Shown here: positions 47,661-60,084 of the stretch, one piece after another
Numbering within the stretch: position 1 is the first letter of the stretch
Layout: every line of letters begins with the position of its first letter
Origin: Gnetum montanum
Taxonomy: Eukaryota; Streptophyta; Gnetopsida; Gnetales; Gnetaceae
Length of the DNA stretch: 64,000 nucleotides
Reading direction: 5' to 3'
NCBI GenBank assembly: GCA_015680685.1
Contig: MNCI01007580.1
Coordinates: 493,409 to 557,408, forward strand
The notes under the pieces: generated by a model
Databases searched by the model: none
What the model saw: the letters and a program-made list of their open reading frames with translations, nothing else
What the model was told of the DNA's origin: nothing
Translations under genes and position numbers: made by a program

Positions 47661-48450
47661 CAAATTATAGCAAATAGTTTAATCAAGCTTTTTGAAATTG
47701 CACCAACGAAACTCAATAACTTTATTAAGGAAGTGTTTACCATACATACTATGTATATTTCTTTTGTCCAATAGATTCTGAGGCTCCTTGGATGTAATAA
47801 AAAGCTTTTCAACTTCATAATGCTAAGTACATTCACTATTGTACAATATACATTATAAGTGTATCTTCTACAAGCAATTTTATTACCACCTCCACACCTA
47901 CTCTACATGGATGATATTTTTTGTATTTTATTAAGCTACCTTCATTCCAAACTTGCATTAAGGGCATTTTATGTTCTCTACCAAACCAAAGGATAGTGCA
48001 AACATAAACACAAATAGTTGTTGCTTTCCATAATAACTTTCCTAATGCTTTGCTACTATTTCCTTTCACTTTGCTACTATTTCCTTTCACTTTTTACATT
48101 TTTCTTGTTTGCTTCATAAGGGATTTGTCCAAGCTCTTGGAATTTTGTTAATTATTCATTTTATTTTACTCATTAGTCTACCTTAATGATTAACCTATCA
48201 TAAAAGAGATATAGGGAAACAATAATAATGATCGGTTATTTCATTATGATCTTATTGCACAATAATATTTTTAAAGAGCTTCAAATAAGTTATCCAATTG
48301 TTTTTCCCCTTTAAAAAATAACAGAATGTATTGATTTCTCACTGCATGCCTTCAAATCTGGTTATTATCATTAGTTAGCATTACACTTTTCACTTCCCGT
48401 GAAAAAAAACAAGGGAGTATTAAAATCTTGCGCTACAGGCTAGAGCTAAA
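47661..48450. other. AT-rich spacer downstream of the kinase gene
   Basis: A 17-bp unit (CTTTGCTACTATTTCCTTTCA) is duplicated near 48046-48090. No gene is seen. Confidence 0.5.
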
Positions 48451-48662
48451 ATTTGCACGTGTGCGAAAAAAACACGAGGGAAGGAGACCCTGAATTGTTG
48501 TTCCTGCATCCGGCGTTGTTCAGAGAATTCATTCACACTTTTCCTTCGTTCCGTTGCCAATGTCGGAAGCGTGTACCCGTTGCTTCGTTCGTTGCTCAAA
48601 CTGCAAACCAGGGTCGAAGCAGTGACGCCTGTAACACAGCCAATACCGGGCTTCCTCTTCCC

Positions 48663-51303
48663 CTAAGATTGAGCACCAGCGCTGGAGCCACGGAAAACAT
48701 CAGTCTCCACGTTACTATCATCATCATCGCCGTCCTCTGCGTCAGAAGAGGCCAGAGCCGGCTTCTGCAAACCATCCATCACCAGCGCCAGGTGGTGCTT
48801 CAGTATCGGCATTGGCCTCTTCATGGCCGCCGATGCAGAAGTGTATCCGGCGGCAATGGCAGGGCCGTGACTGGTTCTTCTTGTTGTTGTTGTAGAAGAA
48901 CATTTGAGCAGCGTGAGAACGTATTCCATGTTTGCTCGAGCTGCGTCGCTCGGATGCAGGCACATGTGCGCTGCCAGCATGAGCAGGCGCGCCTGCCTCG
49001 CCTTGTAACGCCCGCGCAGGCGCCCGTCCAAAATCTCCTCCGCTCTGCCTGTGCTCAGCATCGGACTCGCCCATGCCAGCAGCGACGGCCTCTTCTCTTT
49101 GTCCTTGCGTTTCTCGTCGTTTTCGTCGTCGATTGGCTTCCGCCCCGTCAACAGCTCCAGCAAGACTACTCCGAACGCGTATGTGTCCGTCTTCGCCGAG
49201 ACCTTGCCGTGCTGGAAGTACTCCGGCGCCAAGTACCTGCTTCGTTTTGCCGCCATGTTAGACATGAATGCAATTGCAGCGGCGGCCATCCAAAAACTTG
49301 CAGAAACCAGGCACTCTAGACAAGGATTATTGTAACGATTGAATCCAAGTTCTAAGAACGGATATCAGAGAAGGAAGGGCAATCGAATCAAACGGTGTTA
49401 TGATCAAGAGGAGGACGCAAATGTAAGAAATCAAAGATCGGGACATCGTTGCTTCATAGCTGCTGGCCTTTCGCTTTACCTTGTAGAGATGATTTCTGAA
49501 ACGATTCCCATGGCCAGCATGTCAACATCATCTAAAGTCGACAAGGGAAAAATCTAAAGGATTGAACGTCAATCAAACTATCAGGGTGCAGAGAATCAAG
49601 CGCATCGAATATCAAAGCCGAAGATTGAGCATGAATATGTCAAAAGAAAATAAAACGTGGATGATCCTGAGAAGAGTTCGATGATCAAACAAATCTGAGC
49701 ATGAGGCAATGTTTTCTTCCTCCAAAAATGAGACGACGATTTCTTCCGAGAAAAGAAATCAGAGAAACGAACAACGAACGGTTAAAGATTGAATTGATTC
49801 CGTAGGACAACGCAGTAAAAGCCAAAAAGAATCGAGCATGAAGCATCGTTCATTGAATTTAATCAACATGGAAGGATCATCAAGCATGATTCTCTCAGAC
49901 ATTTTATGCCCAACGCATCGCATACCCGAACGTTCCCTTGGCGGATTTGCATAGGAAGGCCGCATCCGCGTTTCGCGTCGTGGTCGCCAATCCGAAGTCA
50001 CAAACCTGTTACCATGTTCTCTTGATCATAAAACCAGGAATATATAAAACATAAAAGAATACTCAATGCTGCTTTGCATAAAACTTAATGCTCAAAAGAT
50101 ATACCTTAGAAAAAAAAAAGATTCGTAAAACTGATTGATTCTCATACCTTTGGCGCTTTCCTGAAAGTCAGGAGAATGTTGGAAGGCTTGATGTCTCGGT
50201 GAACCACGCACTCCCGAGTCCCGTCTCCGTGAAGGTAGAGCAGGGCCTTGGCAACACCTTTGGCGATTTTGAACCGCTCCGACCATGTCAAACACTCTTT
50301 TCCTTTCTTCTCTGCGTGAAAGGAGTAAGTAATCGGCAATCAAACTGTATTTCCAGATCCGAAAGCTGCTAATGCGAAAGCAGTGTCATCTAAACAGGTA
50401 GCAAACTAGCAATACCTCCGGCGGTACTTACTGTGCAGGTGATACTCGAGGCTGCCGCCGGAAACGAATTTGTAAACGAGGAAGAGTCCCTGAGAGTCTA
50501 CGCAGTAGCCTACCAGTGACACGATATTCGAGTGCCGGAGCCGGCCGGCGATATGCAGCTCTCGACAAAAATCTTTATCTGATTCCTTCATCTCGATCTC
50601 CAGCCGCTTCACAGCCACCGACCTCCACCGTAACAGCCTGCCTTTGTAAACGCAGCTGTGCGCTCCCCTTCCTAAAACCCTGCCTGCTAAACTCTCTCTT
50701 GCTTGATCGAACTCAAGAAGAATAATAATAAAATGAAAAACCGCCAAAACAAAAATCGGAATCCATGATCGGACCGCAAAAATGCTTACCTTCTGAGAAA
50801 TTACAAGTTGCGAGGCGGATGTCTTCGTATTTAAATCTGATAAGACCTTTGTTCAAGGAAGCAAGATTGTGCTCAATGGAATCAATTCTTCTCCAACACA
50901 GCTCGCCTTCGGAGCCTTTCTCAAGGTTCAAGTACAAGACCGTATGCGTGCTGCTGCTATCAGATTCCTGACGGTAAGTAAACCTGAATGAAGACGAATT
51001 TTCTTGATCTGCATTTTCCGAACCCATTTGGCCTTCGCCGCTGTTTTCATGTTCACGGCCTTCCTGAAGGAGCGGCTGCGGCAGCGGCTCCGTTTCTTCA
51101 TCCTTTGCCTCCTCCGTTTGTGCAAGAAGCCATGGATCATCATTTGCAGTGGCAGTTGCCCTGTTCCTTAGCAGCCGAAAACCGCAGAAAATCATCATGA
51201 AACCGCGCTTTCGTTTCCTCATGGCCATTGTCAACGCAGAAAGCCCCTGCTCTTCGCCTTCCTTGTCCTCCTCCTTTGAATCGGAGCTGAACGCAGCGCC
51301 CAT
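48663..51303 (-). CDS. Receptor-like cytoplasmic kinase (five exons)
   Basis: Exons: 51303-50790, 50683-50432, 50311-50148, 50005-49926 and 49236-48663. All introns are GT-AG and in phase (106, 120, 142 and 689 bp), giving 527 residues. The start is MGAAFS, fitting an N-myristoylation signal (Gly2, Ser6). No signal peptide or membrane helix is seen. An acidic N-terminal region leads into the kinase: [11 protein letters not shown] (176-186), Lys197, Glu213, HRD 293-295, DFG 313-315 and APE 340-342. [40 protein letters not shown] is typical of RLCK group VI-like kinases. It is predicted active and membrane-tethered. The tail is Asp/Ser-rich. No partner is indicated by the neighbours. Confidence 0.92.
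49237..49925 (-). other. Fourth intron of the cytoplasmic kinase gene
   Basis: Donor GG|GTATGC and acceptor AGCAG|G join KGTFG to YLAPEY. The pyrimidine tract before the acceptor is weak, but the reading frame and kinase subdomain VIII fit exactly. Confidence 0.85.
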
Positions 51304-51509
51304 GGAAACAACGCACAGGCGGCCACAAAGCGCCAAGCAAGCCGTAGTAATTAGGGCAAAACTTCTTTTCTTCAAAAGCAAGAAAACAGAGCAGAACCGA
51401 ACACAGCAGAGACGAGCAGAGCAGAGAGCAAGTTCTGTCAGATGCAGGGTCTATTCGGGCATAAAAAATTGCGAGAATAGAGAAAACAAGACGAGCAAAG
51501 ACTGACGAC

Positions 51510-52170
51510 ACACACTAATTAATGGAGAAGAGCATTGCAGAGCCAGAATTTAGCAAATTGACGCACGCCATGCTATACAAGAGCAAGGTAATGACGGCCA
51601 AACTGATTCTCAGAATTTGAGGATGAATCAATCAACATCCGTTTTTGCGACTGCTTCTCTTCCGATCTCGGAGCCTGGGCAACTCAACTCAATTCATCGT
51701 GTTAACGTGTAATAAATGTTCTAAATTAAAACTTCATAATCGACGCAGAAACTTCCTGTCTGATACATTATATAATCTTTTTATTTTAGAAAACAAATAA
51801 GCTACGGTGGACAGCTAGTTTTATGGTGATGATATGTTGTTAACTGGGGACTGAAGCTTTAGCCCTTGGCCAACGGATTTGGTTTGGTTGGTGTTAGGAG
51901 GGCAACAAAATACACGAGCCACTCCCTTCATTTAATTCAATGTTAGGAGAAACCACGATTTTGACATTACCGTTCTCTAAACCTTTGGGAATCACTCATT
52001 TCAAGAGAATGATTCTTTGTTACTACACACAATAATGTGAAAGGACACTATTTTGGCAATATTCATTTCTCTATGCTAATCTATATTTTTATTCTTTACT
52101 GCTGTAGGCTCAACATTTACTTTGTTAAATCAAGGTTTCAAAAGTTGGTGAATTAGGAAAGGCTTAATAT
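51510..52170. other. Upstream flank of the cytoplasmic kinase gene
   Basis: Probable promoter region with AT-rich stretches (TATATAATC near 51770). No separate gene is seen. Confidence 0.4.
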
Positions 52171-52990
52171 TTTTTTGGAATAATGGTAAGGTATTTGTTT
52201 CTGGAATCCTAAGAGTTAGCTTGAAGCTTAGGTATAGCCACAAGAAAAAGGTTAGACTTTCACTCATCCACTAACCCTCCCACAACCTTTGTCACTTGAA
52301 AGAGGTTAGCCTTTCATACATCTATTGACCTTCCCATCATGACCTTTGCCATTTGCCTTTCATACATCTATTGACCTTCCCATCATGACCTTTGCCATTT
52401 GCCTTTCATACATCTATTGACCTTCCCATCATGACCTTTGCCATTTGCCTTTCATACATCTATTGACCTTCCCATCATGACCTTTGCCATTTGAAAGATG
52501 TTAGGCTTTTGCTAATCCACTAACACTTGCACAACCATTCCTTAAAGAGATGAGCATTGAGCCTCTAAGTGATGATCCCTTGATCCTTTACTTTTAATTT
52601 GAACCGAAAACTTACTACCTAAAAAAATAAGTGCCTCCATTATTTTCTTCACAAAAATAAAAATCATTCACTATTTTTGGTCATGGATTAAAAGGGGAAT
52701 GTAAGGGTAGTCAAAGCTAGGCATTATCACTTGGAGTGATGGTAATGTTTTTGTTTCTTAAGTTGACTTGGGTTCAAGCCTTGGTGCAACCTTTCAAAAA
52801 AGACTAGGCTTTTGCTAAGCGCTCCAAGGCCTTCCACTATTTTTGATCATGGATTAAAAGGAGAATGTAAAGATCAAGTCATAAGACCTAGGTTTAACCC
52901 TATTGCAACAACTCGAAAAAAGTTAGGCTATCACTCTACCAAGACCCACCTTCAAGCATTGAACCTTTAAATGATAATCCTGTAACCCAA
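52170..52990 (+). repeat. Cluster of short dispersed repeats, possibly tRNA-derived SINEs
   Basis: Several units share the pattern TGGTAATG..TTTTGTTTCT.., a B-box-like GGTTCAAGCC (52771-52780) or GGTTTAACCC (52891-52900), then a GCAACC..AAAAAAGGTTAGACTTTCACTCATCC tail. Related tails occur at 16057, 16257 and 16828. The Pol III box resemblance supports a SINE, but full ends and target duplications were not found. Confidence 0.5.
52310..52493. repeat. Perfect 46-bp tandem repeat, four copies
   Basis: The unit beginning CCTTTCATACATCTATTGAC is repeated exactly four times (184 bp) with no mismatch seen, inside the dispersed-repeat cluster. Confidence 0.95.
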
Positions 52991-53740
52991 CTGCTACCTC
53001 TTACGTAATGCAATAATACAACCTCTTAGCTAATGCAATAATACAACGTTGGGTTGTCGCAATTACTTTATGAATTTTGTATGATTTGCTACGTGGACGT
53101 TGAATCACGTTAGTTGGGTTCATAGTTTGATAACCGACGATGGGCCCTGGGCTTTTTGTAGTCTTGTTCAACAACATTACATATCTTTCCGTGAAACTGC
53201 AGCTTCGCTATTTTCGTTTTGGTATGATATTTTGAAAGTTTCAACGTGTCGGACCAAACAAGTGGCCATGACGATTCCATTTCAAGGCATGCAATGAAAA
53301 TTACATTGGGTTGGGTCCAAATTCTGCAAGTTAGATTGGCAACTCCGGGAAGTTGGGTTCTTACTTGGTAATGCAGATTTCTCTTGAAAGTAATAACCAA
53401 ACGAATCTTCAACACTGCTCGTTAGATGAGAAATGAGATTGCGTGTTAAATCATTTTTCACACACTTGAGTTTAGTTACAACTTACATAAGCATATCTTA
53501 GTCGCGGTCAATAAATTTAGTTTTTCATAAAAGGATCCAAAAGTAAAGAGTTACTTTTTATCTTAATTCATAGCTCTTTAGATTGATTTGGTTTTCCATT
53601 TGGAATTGAAACTATGGTAACTCTTTATATTGATTTGTTTTTTTATTTTGGATTTGAAACTAATATATTTTAGTACACTCAATTTTAAAAATCTATAAAT
53701 CTATTGTAAAACATGCAAAAAAAAATCCTATTTATTTATT
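52991..53740. other. Spacer, no gene seen
   Basis: Contains a 25-bp near-duplicate (AATGCAATAATACAACCTCTTAGC) around 53005-53050. No domain is recognised. Confidence 0.4.
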
Positions 53741-54577
53741 ACATGAAATTTGATTTTATATGTTCTTTATATTCATCATTTATTTGGAGCAATAATAATA
53801 AGGTGTTAGCTTAGTGGTAATACTTTTGATTTGGAAACTCCAAGTTATGGGTACAACTTCAATAGATAATATTTAGTTATAAAGTTCTAATAAGTTTTGC
53901 TTGGCTATATGTCTAAGAGGTACATATAATTAAGGTTGGTATAGCTAGATCATGAATATTAAACAACATTCTAAATTCAATAATTGGATTTGATTTTTTT
54001 TTTCAATTGATCTAATTTTTCTCTCTTCAAACTTTCTCCAACAAATCTAATTTATCTACAATTCCCCTATGGGAGATTCTAAATTATTCCCAACTTCTTC
54101 AACTAATGTTGAAATTTTTGCTTCTTTAATTGATGCTAAAATGTTATTTATATTACATGAGATTTTATTTTATATGTTCTTTATATTCATCATTTATTTG
54201 GAGGAATAATAATAAGGTGTTAGCTTAGTGGTAATAGTTTTGATTTGGACACTGCAAATTACGGATACAAATTATGGATACAACTTTAATAGTTTTGTAT
54301 TGGCTATATGTCCAATAGGTACATATAATTAGGGTTGGAATCAAAACTTTTTTTTCTTAATAATATTTTCCAGATATAGCTAGAGCATGAATATTAAATA
54401 ACATTCTAAAGTCAATGAGTGGATTTGATTTTTTTTCAATTGATCTAATTTTTCTCTCTTCAAACTTTCTCTAGCAAATTTGATTTATCTTGAATTCCCC
54501 TATGGAAGATTCTAAATTATTCCCAGCTTCCTCAACCAATGTTGAAATTTTTGCTTCTTTAATTGATGTTAAATTGT
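53741..54577 (+). repeat. 414-bp tandem duplication
   Basis: ACATGA(A/G)ATTT..ATATGTTCTTTATATTCATC recurs at 53741 and 54155. Each copy has a tRNA-A-box-like TTAGCTTAGTGG and a downstream coding-like patch beginning ATGG(G/A)AGATTCTAAATTATTCCC. Copies differ by point changes and small indels. Confidence 0.85.
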
Positions 54578-54721
54578 CTATTGATTTACAAAATGTAAAT
54601 TGAGCAAAAATCTAAGATGTCTTCTTCTAGTGATCTTCATGCAATCTAATTTTCTTCTCACTAATGATGTTTACGAGTATACCTTACAAATACATTAACA
54701 TCATATGATGCCAATCAAGGT

Positions 54722-55580
54722 TGATGAGTGGCAAGGTACCCCTACGCTCAACCATATGAATCACAAGCATTCATACACAATCTGGTCGAATTATGTGGAT
54801 GGGACTAGTTGTGGCATCTAGATCGTTATGCTTTGATCGCAGTTCATTGTCTTCCCACTTGGACTAGTGGTAGCTTTGTCACATATGGTTTAGTCCAAAG
54901 TGAGGCATATGATGTTGTTTCTAATTCTACGCTGCTCATGATAACAATAAAGAGGTAAATTAATTAAGCTAATGGATAATGGAAAGTGAAATCTAACTAG
55001 CCTACGTGCGATGGGTATCCGCCCTTAATCATCTATATACGTCTTGGACTTTGTGAGACTACTTTTGGGATGGCCAAGCGTATGTCACTGGGTGTACCAA
55101 ACAATACACTTTTGAATTACTAAGTACTTCCACTTAAACGCGCATGCTTAAGGTGTACACATTCTACTTAATAACAAGAATAGTAAATAGCAATAAATGG
55201 AAACATTTAACTAAAGGAAGCAGTAAATAATTAATAATTGAAAGCAATAATAATCTAAGTGGATGTTGCAATGATGGGAGTAATCTCGATCTTTATTGTT
55301 AGTCATGTAACATGTCCAAGTACATCACACTTGAACAAAGGTGTCGCATGATTACAAACATCAGACTACAAGCATGCACTAGGAATAACAATCTCTAAGG
55401 AAAGAAACTAAAAATTAAAAATTTCTCCCTACTTCATACATCCTACTAACTCCCTCATCTGAACACCCAAGTGTTGTATTTATAGGCAAACCCAGATGAG
55501 GCAATGTCAGATATCCAACGTCACTTTTTGGCTCTGATGTCAGGTATCCAACATCGGGGCCTGCCAATGATGGCTCATCA
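54722..55580 (-). mobile_element. Solo LTR G with target duplication
   Basis: 859 bp, TGATGAGTGG to TGGCTCATCA, flanked by AAGGT on both sides (54717-54721, 55581-55585). Its U3 repeats are TCAGGTATCCAAC-type instead of GATATC. It arose by recombination between the two LTRs of a former element. Confidence 0.93.
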
Positions 55581-55705
55581 AAGGTTGATTCAATAAATAG
55601 ATTAAAGTCATCATTCAATTACATCAAGATCTTTCCATAATACATGAACTTCTATGGATACCATTTGATCTAATTCTCACGAGATTAAACAAACAAAATA
55701 CCAAT

Positions 55706-55786
55706 CTACAAGTACATCTCAGGTGAGAGAAAGTTATGAGTAGCACCTGTGTCTAACAAGGCATCCATCATTTTTGTTAGAAATTG
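55706..55786 (-). pseudogene. Gypsy-type protease active-site fragment
   Basis: Minus strand reads MDALLDTGATHNFLSPEMYL, the aspartic protease motif (DTGA) of another Ty3/Gypsy lineage, different from the DSGS of element B. Stops follow at once. Confidence 0.65.
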
Positions 55787-56238
55787 GACATAAACTATTT
55801 GTACCAAATCCAAGCTAGGTTCTTGCTTTAGTTATTCGCCTTGAATATTCTGCTAAATGGTTATTCGTCTTTGGGAGATTTGCTCAGTCACTCCAATACA
55901 CTTCATCTCTCATCCATTATTGTTTATCTTAATCACCCATAATCAAGCTTGTAGTTGATAGTCGAGAGTGTTCAATCATCGATCTCTATTTAGTACCCTT
56001 TCAATTAGTCATCGATTGGAGTGTTAAGGGCAATCTTGAGCAACATGGTTCCCAGAGCAAAGGAAACACTACATGTTTGGATGCCTAGGAGGGTTATTGG
56101 TAGGTCTTCCAAAATGTAGATGCTAATCCCTAAACTCATGATAAACTTTGGGAGCCTGATAAGTGGCGAGGTACCCCTATGCCCAACCATATGAATCACT
56201 AAGGCATTTATGCGTAATCTGGTCGAATTCTGTAGACG

Positions 56239-56541
56239 TTGTGCTTCAATGGGATGATAATCCTTGGCATGAGTATCTTGCACAATATACTTAGCATGAC
56301 ATTTCTGGAGACCCCATCGTATAAGCATTTGATGAAGCATTGTAAGAACAAATCGATCAGGCAACAACACAATGTTTCCCTCCATGTCACGCCGCTGTAG
56401 CTATTCATCCTAATGTAGGATGAAGGTGAAATTTGGTATATACTCATCAGGATGAGCATATACAAGTTAATATTATTGAGGTACTAGCTGATAAGCTCTA
56501 TCAGACTTGGGTAGAGAAGCACTCCTGTGAGAAGAAGACAT
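56239..56541 (-). pseudogene. gag N-terminal fragment of H
   Basis: Starts MSSSHRSAS at 56541. The block PDEYIPNFTFILH is shared with gag of B, and it ends after DYHPIEAQ where LTR sequence begins. Confidence 0.8.
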
Positions 56542-56684
56542 CTTCAATTAGATAATAAAAAACATAGTATGCTTTTAAATTTTTTGTTGTAGTAATTTTA
56601 AGATGTGATGTGACTCCAAGGTTCATTCCAATGATTTAAATAATTTTCACTAGGTCTTAGATAGTGCATGAAACAACCAAAAGG

Positions 56685-56702
56685 TCCTTGGCAACGGTGC
56701 CA
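56685..56702 (-). promoter_or_regulatory. Primer binding site of H
   Basis: Minus strand TGGCACCGTTGCCAAGGA, one base from the LTR; it differs from element A's site by one base. Confidence 0.8.
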
Positions 56703-57215
56703 ATGATGAGTAGCGAGATACCCCTATGCCCAACGATATGAATCACTAAGGCATTTACATGTGATTCTATGGACTTATAGTTCTCCAATGCACTAGTTCC
56801 TCTAGGAAGTGAAATGGGCATTGAAAATGTTCGTTGTCTTCTCAACCACACTTGTGAGGCTCAAGGGTATGGTTTAAGTGTAATTGAGGTACATGATTTT
56901 TCTCATTTTATGTTTTATAAGTTTAATTGCCTACAACAAGAATGAAAGGTAGAGGAATTTAATATCTAATTATTTTACTGTCTAACTAGCCTAACACAAG
57001 TAACCGTCCCACTTTCCTAGACACATCCTGAACACATATAGTGTTGCTGGGCTACCAAACATTAAGCGTTGCTAGGTTGCCAAGCACCATATGTATGCTT
57101 GAAGTGGTCGTGCTTGTATTCATTAACAACTAGAAATTAATTGCTTAATTTAAATGCATTAAAGTAAAGTTCATTAAAGAAAACATTAATCTATTCTTAG
57201 TGCTACCAGGATTGT

Positions 57216-58114
57216 TGATGAGTGGCAAGGTACCCCTACACTCAACCATACGAAACGAGTGTAGCACGCGCGATCCGATCGAACTCCGCAGACTAAATGC
57301 CTAAACGCCCCATGGAACACTTGGGGTTAATCATTCATTGTCTTCCCAGACTTCCCTGTTCTTGTCACGGTGTATGGTTAAGTAAGTCTGAGGTATATGA
57401 TTTTATATCTTTTATGGTTTTTCTCCTATGCTATGAGGTGAAGGGTTGAGAAAGCTAACTAACTCTAACTAATGTCCTAAGTCTAAATTAACTAGTGTCA
57501 GCATCCGTTCCCACTTACCGTACACACCCTGAACTATGCAACTGTGGCTACCAAACGCTAATCGTTACTGGGATCACCACATGTAACGCACGTGCTCGAA
57601 GTGGTCGTACTGAGGAACTTAACTAGGAGGAAAGGGTTGAGAGAATCTATCTAGCATAAGTGCGATGAGTAGCTGATTTCTTGACTAACCGTACACATCT
57701 GCCGTACACGACTACCATTGGGGTTACCAAGCGTAGATCCTGGATACGCCACTGGGTTACCAAGTAGTCATATGACATGCTCGTAATCAAGTCGTACTCA
57801 TACCGCATTCTAGGAAAGAAATAAATAACAATAAATAAAATCCTATTCCATGCATTGCAAGGTTTATCCAATCAAGTTTATCTTTATTGCCGTACACAAC
57901 TTGTGTTCAGGTACAATGTTGCTCGAATAAAGATCCGTTCACTCTAGGGCTCCTACTGTGGGCACATGGAAAATAATCTATCTCTAGAGTGATCAAACTA
58001 CCAGAGTTTCCCTACTTCTAAACCAGGATGGGAAATAAGGGGAGTGCTGCCTCTTATTTATAGATTTGGCAGTGGACCGCGATATCGCAGCCCATGCGAT
58101 ATCACGTCTCATCA
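57216..58114 (-). mobile_element. Solo LTR J, nested in the LTR of H
   Basis: 899 bp, TGATGAGTGG to ACGTCTCATCA, flanked by ATTGT on both sides (57211-57215, 58115-58119). A GATATCG array lies at 58078-58108 and AATAAAGAT-type R sequence near 57926. The H LTR continues in register on both sides. Confidence 0.93.
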
Positions 58115-58710
58115 ATTGTCAAAAGAGTTTGTTTTTATTTCGATCATACTACTACACTTAGGTACATCAGTGTTTTAACAAAGATCCATACACACTTAGA
58201 CTCTTGTTGTAGGCACTCAAAAATAGAAAAGACAAACTACAAGAGCTTCACTACTCTGACTGAAAAAAATATGCAAAAACTGATCAAAAATCATGAGTCC
58301 TAGTGCTATGTTTATAGGCTGGCATATATCCCATGACATCGGATACCTGACATCGCATCATGGCTCCAACGTTAGGTACCCAATATTGGAGCATGCGAAA
58401 AAAACATGATTCATCAGAGCTCATCAATTTCCATTACCTTGGTAAGAGATCAAGGTAAATTAATTGCATGATATTCAAGGTCAAACCAGATAGTTAACAA
58501 AGGAAATAGATGAATAACATTCATTTCAGATAACATGTACCTATATCTTAAGAGTGATGACATTTTCCTTAGTTGTGCAAGGATATGAAACATTAGGTCC
58601 AATTTTGAAAAGCAACCAATATAATCTTTGACAATCTTTCTCAAAGATTAAAACATCCTTTTTCCTTGAGTTATAGGAGCAACCTTATATAAGGTCTTCC
58701 AAAGCCTTAT

Positions 58711-59655
58711 TGATGAGACGTGATATTTTGGGCAACTTTGTTGACACATATGTGTGGATGAAAACGTGTAGATGTATTAACAAGCAATGCATCTTAGATG
58801 CATTGATGCAACCCTATCAATGCATCCTCATTGATGCATCCTTGTTGACACAGCTAAATGTGTTAATGCATCTTTGTCAACACAATGCCTATATTTTTCT
58901 ATAAATATGCAAGCACCCACCACATATTTGGCACCTTTTGGTCATTCTGGTAGCTAGACTCTTGTAGTTTTATTTTGTGATTTTAGCAAACAATCCATGA
59001 GTGCCTGCCATGTGAATTAGAGTTAGTTGTCAGTGTCTTATTTAAGTGGCATTATACTTGGACACATTCCATGAGCAGCAATAAGATCGAGATTGATTCA
59101 TATTCATTGTAGCACTTTGACTTAGAATAGATTTACTTTCAATGCAATTTACTTTTCATGTACTTAGTTAATATTTACTTTTTCATGCACATTAATTAAT
59201 CAATGGAATGAGCACAACTAGTTTCGAGTGTAAACACATATTTGCTTGGTAATTTTAAGAGTGTTATTGCTTGGTTCGTCCACTAGCATAACACCTGGTA
59301 ATCCCAGTAGTGGGTACATGAGTTTAATATGTGTATGGCAAGCTAGGAATGGACACTTATCACCCTTAGGATTATTTAGAATTTTTCTTCTTATTATTAA
59401 TTAGATTAAATAATTAATTTCTATGTTATTGTTAAGGTTAGTTTAAGGCCCCAACAACATCATAATCATATGGCTCACTTTGGACTAAACCATACATGAC
59501 AAAACTACCATTAGTCCAAGTGAGAAGATAGTAACATGTGATCAATGCTTAGCAATATAGATACCACACTAGTCCCATCTATGGTATTCGAATGAATTGC
59601 ACATGAATGCTTATGATTCGTATGGTTGGGCATAGGGACTACACACCGCTCATCA
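58711..59655 (+). repeat. 5' LTR of element D
   Basis: 945 bp from TGATGAGACG to CCGCTCATCA. Its U3 carries many TTGATGCATC-type inverted repeats (58795-58900), then TATAAATATG near 58900. The start of D's target duplication would be CTTAT (58706-58710). Confidence 0.88.
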
Positions 59656-59656
59656 T

Positions 59657-59674
59657 TGGTGTTGTTGTCGAGGA
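59657..59674 (+). promoter_or_regulatory. Primer binding site of D, decayed
   Basis: TGGTGTTGTTGTCGAGGA equals the tRNA-Asp complement with C-to-T and G-to-A changes only. Confidence 0.7.
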
Positions 59675-59787
59675 TGTTGCTAATTATCTAAATTAGTTAT
59701 ATTATAAATGATTACTATAAAAGTATTAATGATTTATCTTTTCAAAAATATTAATATTTTAAGTCAAACACATTATTAATTAAAAAC

Positions 59788-60084
59788 ATGTCTTCTTCAC
59801 ATAGAGCCAATAATCCATCACATGATGAGAATACTAGTACGAAAAATGGTAGGATCTATATTGAAGAGAATTGGAGTGAATCACTAATCACAAGGGTCTT
59901 ATATGATCATTTAGGGCCTTACGACATTCAAAGACTACGTTCAACTAATGCAGACAATCCTAGAGGAGATAGAGTACGTCTTAGAATAAGGAGGGCCTCA
60001 AGGCCTAGGACATCCTCCAAACTTAAAAGGAATGAATCAAGGGACCGTAGGGAGAGATATAGGAGCCATGGCATAATAAACTAG
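59788..60084 (+). pseudogene. gag N-terminal region of element D
   Basis: A 98-codon frame starting MSSSHRANNPSHDENT matches the gag start of element C. It is Arg-rich toward its end. Homology stops near 60080, where a different element begins. Confidence 0.75.

Larger units (their letters stand above)
56157..58416 (-). mobile_element. Mini-element H (deleted Ty3/Gypsy) with nested solo LTR J
   Basis: From right to left: 5' LTR (56704-58416, split by J), primer site, gag start, then an abrupt join to the last 82 bp of the 3' LTR (56157-56238). Flanks GAGCC (56152-56156) and GAGCT (58417-58421) are a target duplication with one transition. Everything from mid-gag to the 3' LTR tail was deleted. 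Confidence 0.85.

Noticed and set aside
51140-51511. 123-codon minus-strand frame overlapping exon 1 of the cytoplasmic kinase
   Set aside because: It is in a different frame from the kinase, shows no domain, and ends inside the exon.
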